Assembly: GCF_020080835.1 (NCBI RefSeq)
Contig: NC_058166.1
Coordinates: 18,749,043 to 18,813,042, forward strand
DNA length: 64,000 bases
Source: Cotesia glomerata
Taxonomy: Eukaryota > Arthropoda > Insecta > Hymenoptera > Braconidae
Direction of reading: 5' to 3'
Below the pieces are notes generated by a model. That model was not told the origin of the DNA. It saw only the letters and a program-made list of their open reading frames with translations, and ran no database searches. The stretch's first letter is position 1. Every line of letters begins with the position of its first letter. This document shows, in pieces, positions 48,156 to 59,860 of the stretch. The translations under genes were made by a program, and so were the position numbers.

Positions 48156-50698
48156 AATTTTTGCAAAACGAGGTAAAAACAATATCTTTCCGGTTTTTGA
48201 AAATCTTCGATTTTCTTAGCGGGAAGTTAAAAAAATTATGCACCCTTTTACCTTTTGGCACGCGATATAATCTATGATTTATGATTAATGACCAAGAATT
48301 TATATTTTATATTCTCGGTTTATGATCTGTCTTTTATGATCTATAATATAGGATCTGTGATCTATGATTTACGATTTAATTAGAACCTAGAAGTTACCTT
48401 TTTACTTATCTTATATCTTTATATCTTATATCTTATATCTTTATATATATTCCTGTATCTTATATCTTATATATTATATCATATAAACCTAAAAGTTACT
48501 TCAGAGAAAATTAAATGCTTGTGTACGATACATTTTTAAAATATCAAAGTATGAACATGTTACTCAATATTATACTGAGCTTCGTTGGCTGACACTTAGT
48601 GCTAGGCGTAAATTTTTCTTATCGTGTCTTATTTATAAAGCATTGTATCTTAATCAAAAGCCTCTAATTAGGCGAGACAGAAATTCTTGAGCCTCGCCTA
48701 CGCCGAGGAGATATTCGTCAAGACTATCTTGAGTTACCGGTTTATCATTCAGCGAAGTATGAAAAATCATTCTTGATATCTGCGGTTAAAATCTGGAATC
48801 AATTACCAGCTGATTGTACGACGTTACCAACGTTTATGGAGTTTCGAACTGCTTGTTATGAATATTTTTTACAATCTGATAGATCATAATATGTATTAAT
48901 TGTATTAGAATTTAGTGATGATTGAGTGATTGAGTGACTGAGTGTTTAACACACTACATTATATATACTACTTTATATATATACTTTATATATATTACTT
49001 AACACACTACTTTATATATTATGAGTGTTTTTTCATGCCTTCTAGGTCAAAATAACTAGTAGATGTTGTTCAAGTCCAGAGATGGATACTTCCATCTTTC
49101 CTTAATGGTTGAGAGATATCCTCTCTGTACATAAGTTCGATGGAAATCCATCAAACTTGAATACTAGTAAAGCTGTAAGCTTGTAGTATCCATTCGAGTA
49201 CTAAAGATGTTAATTAATTGAAAGAAATGAAAGAAATTATTTTGAATGAGAGTAAAGACAGACTTTCGAAAAAATAAATGGGGTTGGTTGCCAAGCCAGG
49301 AATCGAACCTGGATCTCCCTGATAACATGTCAGGAGCTCTACCAGTTAAGCTACCGGGCCCCTTCCACCATCCACCTTTCTCAGTCCATTCTTATACTCT
49401 CAATACTTACTTTACTATCCCTTCCCTTTTACCCGAGTTACGTACTATGATGGTAGTAGTACTTTTATTTAGGCAATATTATTAAATTACTAAAGGTGTT
49501 TTCATGACCGAATTGTATATATATAATGAGTGTTTTTTCATGCCGTCTAGGTCAAAATAACTAGTAGATGTTGTTCAAGTCAAGAGATGGATACTTCCAT
49601 CTTCCCTTATTGGTTGAGAGATATCCTCTCTGTATATAAGTTCGATGGAAATCCATCAGAAAGGTGGATGGTGGAAGGGGCCCGGTAGCTTAACTGGTAG
49701 AGATCCTGACATGTTATCAGGGAGATCCAGGTTCGATTCCTGGCTTGGCAACCAACCCCATTTATTTTTTCGAAAGTCTGTTTTTACTCTCATTCAAAAT
49801 AATTTCTTTCAATTAATTAACATCTTTAGTACTCGAATGGATACTACAAGCTTACAGCTTTACTAGTATTCAAGTTTGATGGATTTCCATCGAACTTATA
49901 TACAGAGAGGATATCTCTCAACCAATAAGGGAAGATGGAAGTATCCATCTCTTGACTTGAACAACATCTACTAGTTATTTTAACCTAGACAGCATGAAAA
50001 AACACTCATTATATATACAATTCGGTCATGAAAACACCTTTAGTAATTTATATATTATATTAAGATTTTTTGTATCAATTTTGGATGGCCGCAAGAAGTT
50101 TCGACTTCATGGCCAATTAAATAAATAAATAAATAAATAATGATAATACCTTGAAAGTGGCTACCATGACATCAAGAAGACTCTCATCTCTCTGATCCAA
50201 TTGTCCAGGAATAAATAGATGATACATTTGCCTCAAAATATCTTCAAGATCTCCAAATCTGTGAGAAGTCACGACCTTACTGAAGTCCTCAATAGTGTAT
50301 CGATTGATTGAATCTTCCTGATGAACATAGTACTGGTAGTCTTCGTACAATTCATCGATCCTGGTAATATACTCAATAAGTTTTCTCATGAGATTCGCGA
50401 ACTTCATCGCCCTAGGAACATTGGTCAGCACCGCGGTCATCAGTTTGTCCATCCTAACGTTCATGATCTTCGTCAGTTCGTCGATTTTCTCTGACAATTC
50501 CGTTACTTTCTCGAGTGTTGGATCAACTTTTTTCTTAAACAGCTTTCCCGCAGTCAAATCATGTCGGCCAGTTACCAGGTCTGATAGATCAGTGGTCATG
50601 CTGATCAAACTTTGGATATTAGTGAAAAAAGAAAATAGAAAAGGTTGGACCCCATTTGCCAATAAAAGTATTGTCAATAATAGAACTAACTTCGTCAT
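44822..50698 (-). CDS. Secreted DUF4803-type protein, gene A
   Basis: Six exons in perfect phase: 50150-50698, 47302-47446, 46878-47233, 46452-46669, 45243-45701 and 44822-45179, giving 694 aa. The signal peptide MTKLVLLLTILLLANGVQP is followed by a helical region with ELSEKIDELTKIMNVRMDKL. Exon 2 has PQQQLYDLYETVVLTEIKGF; exon 3 has CDPPEHVEGETY and CSRSC; exon 4 has CSTCFCEC; exons 5-6 form a beta-rich end with VTGVKF and VTGVKL. Family as for gene C; function unknown. A 63-bp intron (45180-45242) divides the last block, which is uninterrupted in C. A LINE composite begins about 9 bp, and a MITE 7 bp, into introns 1 and 4. AATAAA (minus strand) at 44751-44756. Confidence 0.8.
45761..46444. 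mobile_element. CACGGAAAG MITE with ATGGGAACCATTCCCAT interior, in gene A intron
   Basis: 684 bp with ends CACGGAAAGAAAA / TTTTTCTTTCCGTG and TA on both sides (45759-45760, 46445-46446). The interior repeats palindromic words such as ATGGGAATGGTTCCCAT and TATAGGAATCATTCCTATA. Near 46042-46145 sits a different segment starting CACGGAAAAAAAAATTGG. It begins directly after the donor GTACGTA of exon 4. Confidence 0.85.
47499..48232. mobile_element. AACTTCCCGCT element with CA repeat, in gene A intron 1
   Basis: Inverted ends AACTTCCCGCT and AGCGGGAAGTT bound about 730 bp of non-coding DNA. A (CA)n microsatellite lies at about 48117-48154, preceded by CGGTCAAGCTGTTCAAAAGTT. No transposase. Confidence 0.6.
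49289..49360 (-). other. tRNA-like sequence (degenerate)
   Basis: Same 72-nt module as at 26497-26568: good D, anticodon and T arms, B box GGTTCGATTCC, mismatched acceptor stem and A at position 33. Confidence 0.7.
49483..50053. mobile_element. TIR element carrying a tRNA-like module
   Basis: Long inverted ends of about 170-180 bp (TACTAAAGGTGTTTTCATGA... and complement) enclose a plus-strand tRNA-like sequence (49679-49750). A partial, oppositely oriented half precedes it (49022-49482) with its own minus-strand tRNA-like sequence. Together they make a composite inverted structure of about 1 kb. Confidence 0.7.
49679..49750 (+). other. tRNA-like sequence (degenerate)
   Basis: Plus-strand version of the module. 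Here the D-stem 3' strand reads GAGA, not GAGC, which weakens that stem. T arm and anticodon arm are intact. Not a credible tRNA gene. Confidence 0.7.
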
Positions 50699-50790
50699 GA
50701 TTCTGACGACTTACTAGTTGCTCGACGAATTATTGTTGTATTATATTTTACCATTCGATCACGTAAAATATTGTAAAGCATAGATATTTT

Positions 50791-50812
50791 TGCTCTTATC
50801 GCTGATAATTGT
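50791..50812 (-). promoter_or_regulatory. GATA-motif pair upstream of gene A
   Basis: On the minus strand AATTATCAGCGATAAGAGCA contains CGATAAG and an inverted TTATC, about 100 bp before the ATG. A TATA-like AAATATAATA lies at about 50738-50750. Similar motifs precede the other paralogues. Confidence 0.45.
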
Positions 50813-51250
50813 TAATAATTAAAGTTACGAAGCATACTTGTTTGTTACGTACCTTACTTTTTAATTACTCTGCTCGCTAATATGATAATGATTTGATAAT
50901 TTTCTTGAAATACCTTGAAATGTTTTCCATAATGACTTGAGGAAAAAATTTTTAATTATTTGAAATTATGAAAATAATAAATCGATAAACACTACATATT
51001 ATTGTTATCAATTTATATTATTAATTAATATTATAATTATCATTTAAGAAGGAAATCTTTAAATTGAGTATGAAATTATTATTAAGTTACTCTATAAATC
51101 ACTGTAACTCCTGAAATATTATACTAATCAAAAAATCATAAGCGACCAAAATTGTAGCTCATAAAATTTCCTACAAAAAACATTTTTATACTATTGGGCT
51201 ATCTTCAATATTTTAGAAGATATAGTGTCTTAAGCAATGGTCATCATCTA

Positions 51251-51849
51251 CACAGAAAAAAAGGTTCACTTGAGCCAAGAAATTTTTTTTTACACAAGAA
51301 ATTTCACTTATTCCATCAAAATTAATTCTTTTGCTTCAAGAAATACGTATCTCGATCCAAGAAAATTTATTTGAGTCGAGAAAATCTTGTTCTTTTTGAG
51401 AAAATTCAGCCTCCTGCTCCAAAAAATTAAGTTCTTGATAGAAGTAAATTTTCATTAATATTTTTAGTGATTAACATGTCAAATGGGAAGATCAAATAAT
51501 ATTACATCATTTTTTTTCATTCAATATGTATAATTGCACGCTAAAATAATGTAAATTGGGTATCAAATATTCAAGAGAAAAATTTTCTCAAGGTGAAAAA
51601 ATTTTTTTCTCACCTGAAGTAGGTGGCGCTGCTTCCCTAAAGTATCTAAAAATCTTTATCAAATATAAAAATTTATTGTATCAAGTATTTATGATAATTT
51701 GAATTAAGCAAAAATTACTTCCACCAAGAATAGAATTTCTCAAAAAATTTTAACTTCGGCCAACACAACTTCGGTCTTCCCTCAGGCACCCGACAAATTT
51801 TCTTGAGCCAAGAATTTTGTTCTCCAGTAAAGAAATTTTTCTTTCTGTG
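51251..51849. mobile_element. CACAGAAAA MITE with CTTGAGCCAAGAAA interior
   Basis: Ends CACAGAAAAAAAGG and TTTTTCTTTCTGTG. The interior repeats CTTGAGCCAAGAAAATTT-like words on both strands. A TA precedes the left end; the right flank is AA, so the target duplication is imperfect. Confidence 0.65.
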
Positions 51850-51919
51850 AAGTCACTGTAACAATGACCATAACTCCTAAAATATTAATTGAACAAAAAT
51901 ACATTATTGTTTTTTTTTT

Positions 51920-52588
51920 GCACGCCTCATAGCGCGAAGCGCGTGAGGTTGTGCTTTAAACTCGACTCGTCAAGGTCAAACAATTTTGTGATCTTTAAAT
52001 GTGTCTATCACAATCATATTACACTTATACAATGATATAAGTAGATGTACACCGAAAAAACACTTAAATTAAACCATCTTTTACTTTCTAAAATCATTTC
52101 ATGATGCTATTTTGAAAAAAAAAAAACGTTTTGAAAAAAATTTTACGTGGACGTCCGGATGTCACCCCATTTTGGATGTACCAACGATTACTCCCAAACA
52201 AATTGATATTTCAAGACCGGACCTTTTTTATTAGTTTAAGAATTCGATGAACTGGGTCCGTATTTAATATCAGTGGCCTAGTTTACGTATTTTTTTTTTT
52301 AATTGAATTTTTATTAAAATTCACTACGATACAACCGTACAAAGCCAAATGAACTTTTCTGATTTGTCACGTGAAAACTATGGTGCCACTTGATCAAGCT
52401 AGATTTTTTTAGACTGCATGCGCATATGACAAGAAAAAAGGGCGCCGATATTTAAAAAAAAAATAAAAAATACTCTGTAAGAAATTACTTAATTTTAATT
52501 TTTTTTTTTTAATCAATTACACAATTAATCTTTTTCTTAAAAAATGAATGAGCGTTATGAGGCGTGCACTTTTGGATTTTCCAAACTT
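51920..52588. mobile_element. GCACGCCTCATA repeat family, copy 2
   Basis: Nearly identical to 38711-39388 and 59861-60529; opens GCACGCCTCATAGCGCG and ends TTTTCCAAACTTTT, inserted in a poly-T tract. Confidence 0.8.
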
Positions 52589-53264
52589 TTTTTTTTTTTA
52601 TTATTATGAACAATTGAACTCGTCAAAAGTCAACATGATAAAAAAAGTATAAGCCCATTAATTATCATCGAGGTAATGCGATCAAGAAGTTACACAAGAT
52701 TCCTATTTCCTAAATCTTTTTTATAACGAGAAAAGATCGTGGAAAAAAGCGATCCCTCGACTGAGGCACGCAATGGAATATCGGAAAACAAAGAGAGACC
52801 GTAAAATGATGAGTTTTTGCGGGTCTGAGATTGTGCGGCGAGAAAAGGACACCGGAGAAGTATTTTAGTATTTGAGAGCCCGAGTACACAACGTGATAAT
52901 TCTTAGTAGCCTACGGCCCCAGGAGGATCCATCTTGCTTCCAAGTTTCCCAGAAACTAATATTTATTAATGCCCGGTAATTAGCGCAGAATCTCTCTGAG
53001 TGGAGACTGTTGCAGGAAGTTAGCTGCTCTTACAGCTTTGCCCCTATTTATTACTTCAACAGTTCTTCTTGCTGTTATATGTGTATTATATCTCTTTCTC
53101 GGCTTCTACTTCTGCTTCTGCTTCTTTAACTCCGGCTTTGACTCCCTCAGGTACTTACACATCTTACAGAGCTAAATATTAAAAGCATTAACACAATATA
53201 TGCTTTCATCTCCTCTTAATTATTAATTCCTAAGATATACATCAACAGTTTAACTGTTTTCAAA
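52589..53264. other. Gene-free stretch
   Basis: Moderate GC at 52740-53160 with no supported exon or repeat family. Confidence 0.3.
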
Positions 53265-54440
53265 GTTTTTAGCCCAGAAACTATTGTTTGGACGTACATC
53301 AGAACGTCCTTGTCTTGAAAAAATTTCAGCTCAAGGTCTAAACTTTATATAAAAATTTGGATCATTTTTTTACCTCAATTTGGTCAAAAGTTATGAGCTT
53401 TTAAAAATTTATAATGAGTTTCCGAAAATTCATAATTATAGATGATGTCATTTTTCAAAATTTTGTAACTCGGAAACTTTCAACTTGACATACATCATTA
53501 CAAAAATGAAATTGTAGCTTAAAATTCAAGCTTTCAAATAAAATTTAGATCAAATTTTTATCTTAATTAGTTCAAAAGTTATTAACTTTTAAAAACTAAT
53601 AATGAGTTTCCAAAAATTCATCTTTTTAGACTAAGATAGTATGTAAGTAATTTTTTAAAATTCTGCAACTTGGAAACTATTAGTTGTATATTGGTAATTA
53701 TAAAAATGAAATTATAGCTTATGATCTAAACTTTCTAATAAAATTTAGATCAAATTTTTATCTCAATTCGTTCAAAAGTTATGAATTTTTAAAGATCAAA
53801 AATGAGTTTCCAAAAATTGAAAATTATGTATTTAGATAATCATTTTTCAAAGTTATGTATCTCGGTAACTATCAGTCCTACACAGGCCATTACACAAGTG
53901 AATTTTTAGGTGAAAATGTGACCTTTCGAATGATATCAAACCTAAATTTTTATCTCAATTCGTTCAAAAGTTACGAAGTTTTAAATAATAATTATAAGTT
54001 TCTTAAAATTCAAAATTATAGACTAAGATAAATAAGTAATTTTTAAAAATTCTGGATCTCTGAAACTATCAGTCATACATAGGTAATTACAAAACTGAAA
54101 TTGTAGCTTATGATCTAAGCTTTCTAATAAAATTTAGATCAATTTTTATCTCAATTCGTTCAAAAGTTATGAGCTTCTAAATTTTAATAAGAATAATTAA
54201 TTTCCAAAAATGGATCATTAAGGACTAAGTTAGTCATTTTTAAAATTTCTGTATCTCGGAAACTATTGACTTGACATACATCATTACATGAATGAAATTG
54301 TAGCTTAAGATCTAAACTTTCTAATAAAATTTATATCAAATTTTTATCTCGATTCGTTCAAAAGTTATAAATTAAAAAAAATTAATAAGTTTTAAAAATT
54401 TCAAACAAAAATCAAAATTACCATTTTTGAAATTTTTTAT
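53265..54440. repeat. About 197-bp tandem repeat, six units
   Basis: CTCGGAAACTATCAG-like motifs recur at about 53271, 53471, 53668, 53861, 54057 and 54255, each followed by CATTACAAAAATGAAATTG and TCAATTCGTTCAAAAGTTA-type segments. Units are diverged. Confidence 0.75.
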
Positions 54441-55273
54441 CTCAATTATTATTATTATAATTTTATGACTATAAATTACAATGTATAATAATGCTCATCA
54501 ATTTAAAGCACGTACTTGTATTTGTCCTTTTTATTCCCTGAACAATCCCCAAATTTACTGGCGAGCGTAAGTTAAATTTTTTTTTGGAATTTATTTATTG
54601 CCCCGTCGGTATAATGCGCCCCATTGATACTTAGTTTTTATTTCCCTTCACTGGTGTACTATACTTCAATATTTTAACTTTTATTTCCATGGGAGAGATG
54701 GAGGGTTGAGGACTATAAGGTTGAGGGCGATTGTCATTGTGAATGCATTAGACCTAGACAGATAAATACAATGAGGGAAAGATGTGCTGTAAGCCGCAGA
54801 AATATCAGAGTATCGAGGATCTTTAGAGTTTGTTACACTCTTTAGAACTTAATCATTTTATTATTATTGCTATGAGGGACGGAGGGGAGAGCAGTAGTCG
54901 GTAGTCGGTATTGAATGGTATGTTTTTGGCTGAAGCTAAGCAATAAAGAGTCTTCGTCTGGTGGAACTTATTCACACGGTAAAGAAAGTAACTTGGCGTC
55001 CCTTCCTGTCTAGCCGTTTTAGTTTTATTCCCCAAAAAGAGAGAATTCCACCCAACGTTGAATCAACCATTACACATTTGATTACTGAGCATCGATTATT
55101 ACTCGAAAACATGGAAGAATTTTTTTTGTTATGTCGAATCCTGAAGTTTTTTTAAGCTTTTGGGGAAAATAAATAAATAATTGTAAGAGAATTTTTATTT
55201 TAAACACGTGCTTTATGATTTTTTGAAATTTTGGCTAAATTTTAAAAATATGATAAAATTGACTAACAAAATT
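54441..55273. other. Gene-free stretch
   Basis: Short overlapping ORFs at 54853-55155 on both strands lack motifs or splice context. Nothing supported. Confidence 0.3.
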
Positions 55274-56230
55274 GCAGTCACTATGTGACTGCCGTGACGT
55301 AAACTATAAATAAAAAAATTTTCAATTGAATAATGACTTTTGTTAAATTGCTCTGTACTTTCTTAAATATTGACGTTTTTAAAGATAGAAACTTATCCTG
55401 ATGTTATACTCTTCAAGAGCTTTCATTTGAGTACCCACATGCATTTTGATATATTTTTCATATATACATATATATAATATATATAAATATATAAAATATA
55501 TGAAAAATTAATGTGGGTACTCAAATGAAAGGTCTCGATGAGTGTAACATCGGGATGAGCTTATATCTTTAAAAATGTCAATTATTAAGAAATTCTATTG
55601 TATTTTGTCAACTTATGATATTTTTAAAGATATAAGCTCATCACGATGTTACACTCTTCAAGAGCTTTCATTTGAGTACCCACATGCATTTTGATATATT
55701 TTTCATATATACATATATATAATATATGTAAATATATAGAATATATGAAAAATTGATGTGGCTACTCAAATGAAAGGTCTCGATGAGTGTAACATCGGGA
55801 TGAGCTTATATCTTTAAAAATGTCAATAATTAAGAAATTCTATTGTATTTTGTCAACTTATGATATTTTTAAAGATATAAGCTCATCACGATGTTACACT
55901 CTTCAAGAGCTTTCATTTGAGTACCCACATGCATTTTGATATATTTTTCATATATACATATATATAATATATAGAATATATGAAAAATTGATGTGGGTAC
56001 TCAAAGGAAAGGTCTCGATGAGTATAACATCGAGATGAGCTTATATCTTTAAAAATTTCAATATTTCAGAAGGTAAAAGATCATTTTTTAATTATGTATC
56101 TAAAGATAGAGAATTTTCGAATGCAGCCTAAATACTTATAATAAATTGACTATCGGTAAGAATGATATGGATCCTTGAAAAGGCACACATTTAAGTCAAG
56201 ATTTTTGCAATGACACTAATAATATAGATT
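55274..56230. repeat. Palindromic satellite element, three units
   Basis: Third copy of the family at 22009 and 28695: perfect palindrome GCAGTCACTATGTGACTGC, three hairpin units with GAGTACCCACATG/ATGTGGGTACT arms, and a shortened tail ending AATAATATAGATT. Confidence 0.8.
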
Positions 56231-58557
56231 AAAACCTTTTTTTGCAAAGTACAAAATTTTCTACAGAAAATTTTTCAACAATTTTTTCATATTTCTTATA
56301 TATTCAACTAAAAATTCTGATTAAATTAAAAAATTTAATTTAATTTTGACCGAAATTTAAAAAATATGATAAAATTGTCAGTGACCTGACTTATTAAAAA
56401 GCATCAAATTTCCTTAAAAAAAGATCTCTTGATTTTTATTTTCAAATTTTCTAACAAAAATTAAAATTTTCAATAATAATAACAATAAATCAAAATTTAT
56501 TCTAATTGAACAACTACCCATTAAATAATTATAAAATATTCGATAATGTAATACAATATGAATAATTAATTAGCTTAAATGAAATGAGAAAAAAAAAATC
56601 AATTAAATACACATTTATATTCATTCGTTAATAATATACTTGAATTTCAAATTATACATACTTACTCATAATAATAACAATAATAATGATCCACATTATG
56701 AAAAAGTTATAGGAGTAATTAATTTACGAATTTAATTGAATCATTATTATTCATAAATATATTATGTATATATTTTAATGAATTTATATTAATTAAATTT
56801 ATGACATGTTTTATTTGATTGATAATTAATAATAATAATAATTCATCATAGAAGAGCTCTTGTGCTTTCGGTAATTAAAAATAGACAAAAAATCGTAATT
56901 AGCTTCATTATTAATTACTTAGTTAAATTAGGAGGAGAAAATAAATTTAGGCGGCGATGAGAATAAAGACTTGAAGCGAAGTCTAGCGAGCAAAGGAAAA
57001 ATCGAGGATAAATTTACCGACCAACTCGACTGTGGGTAACGATCTATAATAATACACTAATGAGAGCTGACTGCTTTGCTGTAAACTGTGAATCAATTTT
57101 ACGAACAAAGAAACTAAATTGTTGTTTGTTAAAAAGATTGAAAAATAAAAGAGAAAATATTTTAATACTCAGTAATCTTTAGTATTATTTTTTGCTCTGT
57201 TTTACCATACTTTCACTGGATTTATGTACCGAGTGATCGAGATTTATCATACTGGAAATCAATACCGGGTTCCGATTGTTGATACAAGAGTTCTCACGAT
57301 CGATATTTTTACAATGTAATTCTTATGAAATCTGTAATAATTACATTAGAAACTGTAATTTTTCCGATTTTTATCACGAAGCGCCACGTTGCATTATATA
57401 CTGTAATTTTTTGAGTTTTCTTTTTTCCGTGTATTAATTATTAAGATTTTTTTTTATATACAACGCAATTGGGGAAATATGTTTTAAAAAAAATATATAT
57501 AATTTTTTGGGGTCCACTGTAACTCATTATTTTTAATTAGAAAAAAAAATTATTTTAATGTCACATTTATAATAAATAGCCAAAAAAATTATCAAAACTG
57601 AAAATTTTTTTAAAATAAATACCATTTTTCATATAAATTTTAATTAACACTTCAAAGCTCTTTTGTGACTTGAAAAAAAAAAAAAATATTTTCCCCAAAT
57701 AAACTTTAATTAACTATCAAAAGCTATACTAATAACGCCCGTTGGAAAAATCGGCATCCGAGGGATGTTTGTTTAATAACATACTAAAATCTTTTCTTCT
57801 ATTACATTACATATTCCCTGTTTAATTACAATGGATCCAAAAAATTTAATTAAACATAATACTAAAGTTTTAATAAGCTCCGTTTCGAGTTCAGAGGCGG
57901 TTTGCAGTGGGTGAAACAAAAAATAAAAATAATATTTAATAATTTATAATTAAATATTCGGAGCATAATTAAACGTTGTATATTTTAAATTTTGTGTGGC
58001 TATAGAGCGATGAATAGAAAGCAAATAGAATAAAACCGCCCGGGGCTGACAAGGACCGACACACATACATAAATATATATAACATAATATGGCACTGCAT
58101 ATAATGTAGTACACACGAGTATTGTATCGCGCATAAATGTAGTCATGCATGCATGCATACTCTCAATGTGTTTGTAATTTAAAATTTTTTTCTCCACATT
58201 GTTCTCCGGGAAACAAAAATTACTAAGCTGTGCTTTTGTCTCTATTTAATATTTTATTTTATCTATCGAGAGCTTTTATTTATTATTTATATATATCTGC
58301 TCGGATTTATTTAACAACCCGAGTAGGTATTAATTACACAGGTAATATTTTATAAATTAAAACCATATTTGATGTGTTCGACACGTTTTTTCGATTCCCC
58401 GGGACTTACTTCTCCTTTGGGGTGCAATGTTTTCGAAATATAAACATGATAATTTTTTCTTTTTTTTAACAATAGGTGTTGAAGGTATAGTTGGTTATTT
58501 ACTTTAAATAACAAGCAAATTTTAGTTTGTAAATATAAAAATTATTTTATTTTTTAA
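56231..58557. other. Gene-free AT-rich stretch
   Basis: No exon supported. A moderate-GC block at 56940-57070 and a CCGTG-type MITE end at about 57425-57436 are the only structure I see. Confidence 0.3.
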
Positions 58558-59008
58558 GGAAGTACGAGCGCTAGGCAGGGTGGGGATAGGTATCGACTCT
58601 AGCGCGGTAACGGGAGAGCAGTAACAATATAATTTTTCTCAATATATAGATATACATTTAACATTGGCTAATGGCGGCATTTATTTTTCTTTTAATTAAT
58701 ACACTTTAATTAGTCGGGCAAATGTACATTTTTTTAAATTAAATTTATCACTAATATATTTACTTTCATTCATAAGTTTTTTAAAAATATTCACCGACAG
58801 TTTTACGAGAAAAATACAGAAATGTATCAATGTTTGGGGGTTACCCCATAAGACCAATGTTAAATTGCTCAACTTTAAAGTTAATTATTTATTTAAATGA
58901 TCGGGCAATCTCCTTCAAATTTTCGGAATTTGTTTAGACATATTTAAAATTCATATTAAAAAAAAAATCAAGCCTTTTATCAAAAGTTGCCTTGGTGCTC
59001 GTACTTCC
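58558..59008. mobile_element. TTAA-flanked MITE
   Basis: 451 bp, ends GGAAGTACGAGC and GCTCGTACTTCC, TTAA on both sides (58554-58557, 59009-59012). The ends differ from the CCCTT piggyBac-like element at 31945. No ORF. Confidence 0.75.
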
Positions 59009-59860
59009 TTAAAAAAGTCTAGATACAGAGATAAAAAGTTTGTTAATTGTTAATAAATTTATTTATTAATTTAAAAAAAAGTTATTTAATTCATTTAGTA
59101 TAAGCAATTTTTTTTTAATATCAATTAATAAATTTGATGAGAAAAACTTTAGTAAAAAACAGCATTAATTACGTTTATCGTAGAACAAGCGATGGAGGGG
59201 GAAAGAAGTTACTAGTAGCGGCGCGAGCGATGGCGTCCTTAACTAAATCTTTATCCATCGCTTCATTTTAAGGAATTGACATTTATTTATGCTATTATGG
59301 GTATTTACAATCATTTATTAGAGTAATTTATATATTAAAAAATAATTTTTCAATTTATAGAAGCAATTGTTTTTTAACTCCTAAAAAATATTTTAAAATC
59401 TGTCATTATTAAGCATTAATAAATATTTCATTAGTCTTAAAAAAAAGTTGTGTTAGAATCAGGATATTCGGAAGGAGAAACTCAACAATATGAAGATGAT
59501 TTAGTTTAATTTATAAGAGTATATTTAAAGTCAAAGAATGGCACGAGTGGTTTATTTAAAGTATTGAGATAAAAAGATACAAATTACAAGTATGTAAGTT
59601 AACAATGATCCCCACAAGTGGTCAGCACGAATGTCAGAAAGACACTAACTATGGTTCCTTCCCTTTTGGTAAGACCCATGTACTGAGGATAAAAAAGGGT
59701 CATAAAACTGACCGAGTTACTAGATTCCAGGTAACTCTGTACGCATCTTCGATGCTGTATGTATCGTTGTTATATTCCAACAAGTTGATTGAATATTAAA
59801 CAATCTTTTTTAGTATCAAAAAAATTAAATAAATTTTTATAAATAAAAAATTAAAATTTT
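59009..59860. other. Gene-free stretch
   Basis: AT-rich. The ORF at 59605-59799 has mixed composition but no motif or splice support. Confidence 0.3.

Larger units (their letters stand above)
48525..50140 (+). mobile_element. 5'-truncated LINE tail with embedded tRNA-bearing element, copy 2
   Basis: Same start (ACGATACATTTTTAAAATATC region) and same RT C-terminus as 25731-27056, but here CGA replaces the in-frame stop and a 2-bp loss near 48677 shifts the frame. The embedded element runs about 49022-50050. The (TAAA)n tail stops about 9 bp from the splice donor of gene A exon 1, in gene A intron 1 and opposite in direction to the gene. Confidence 0.75.

Noticed and set aside
49679..49750. 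Genuine tRNA-Thr gene
   Set aside because: T and anticodon arms are good, but the acceptor stem is mismatched, position 33 is A, the D stem is weakened in this copy and the sequence recurs inside a repeat element.
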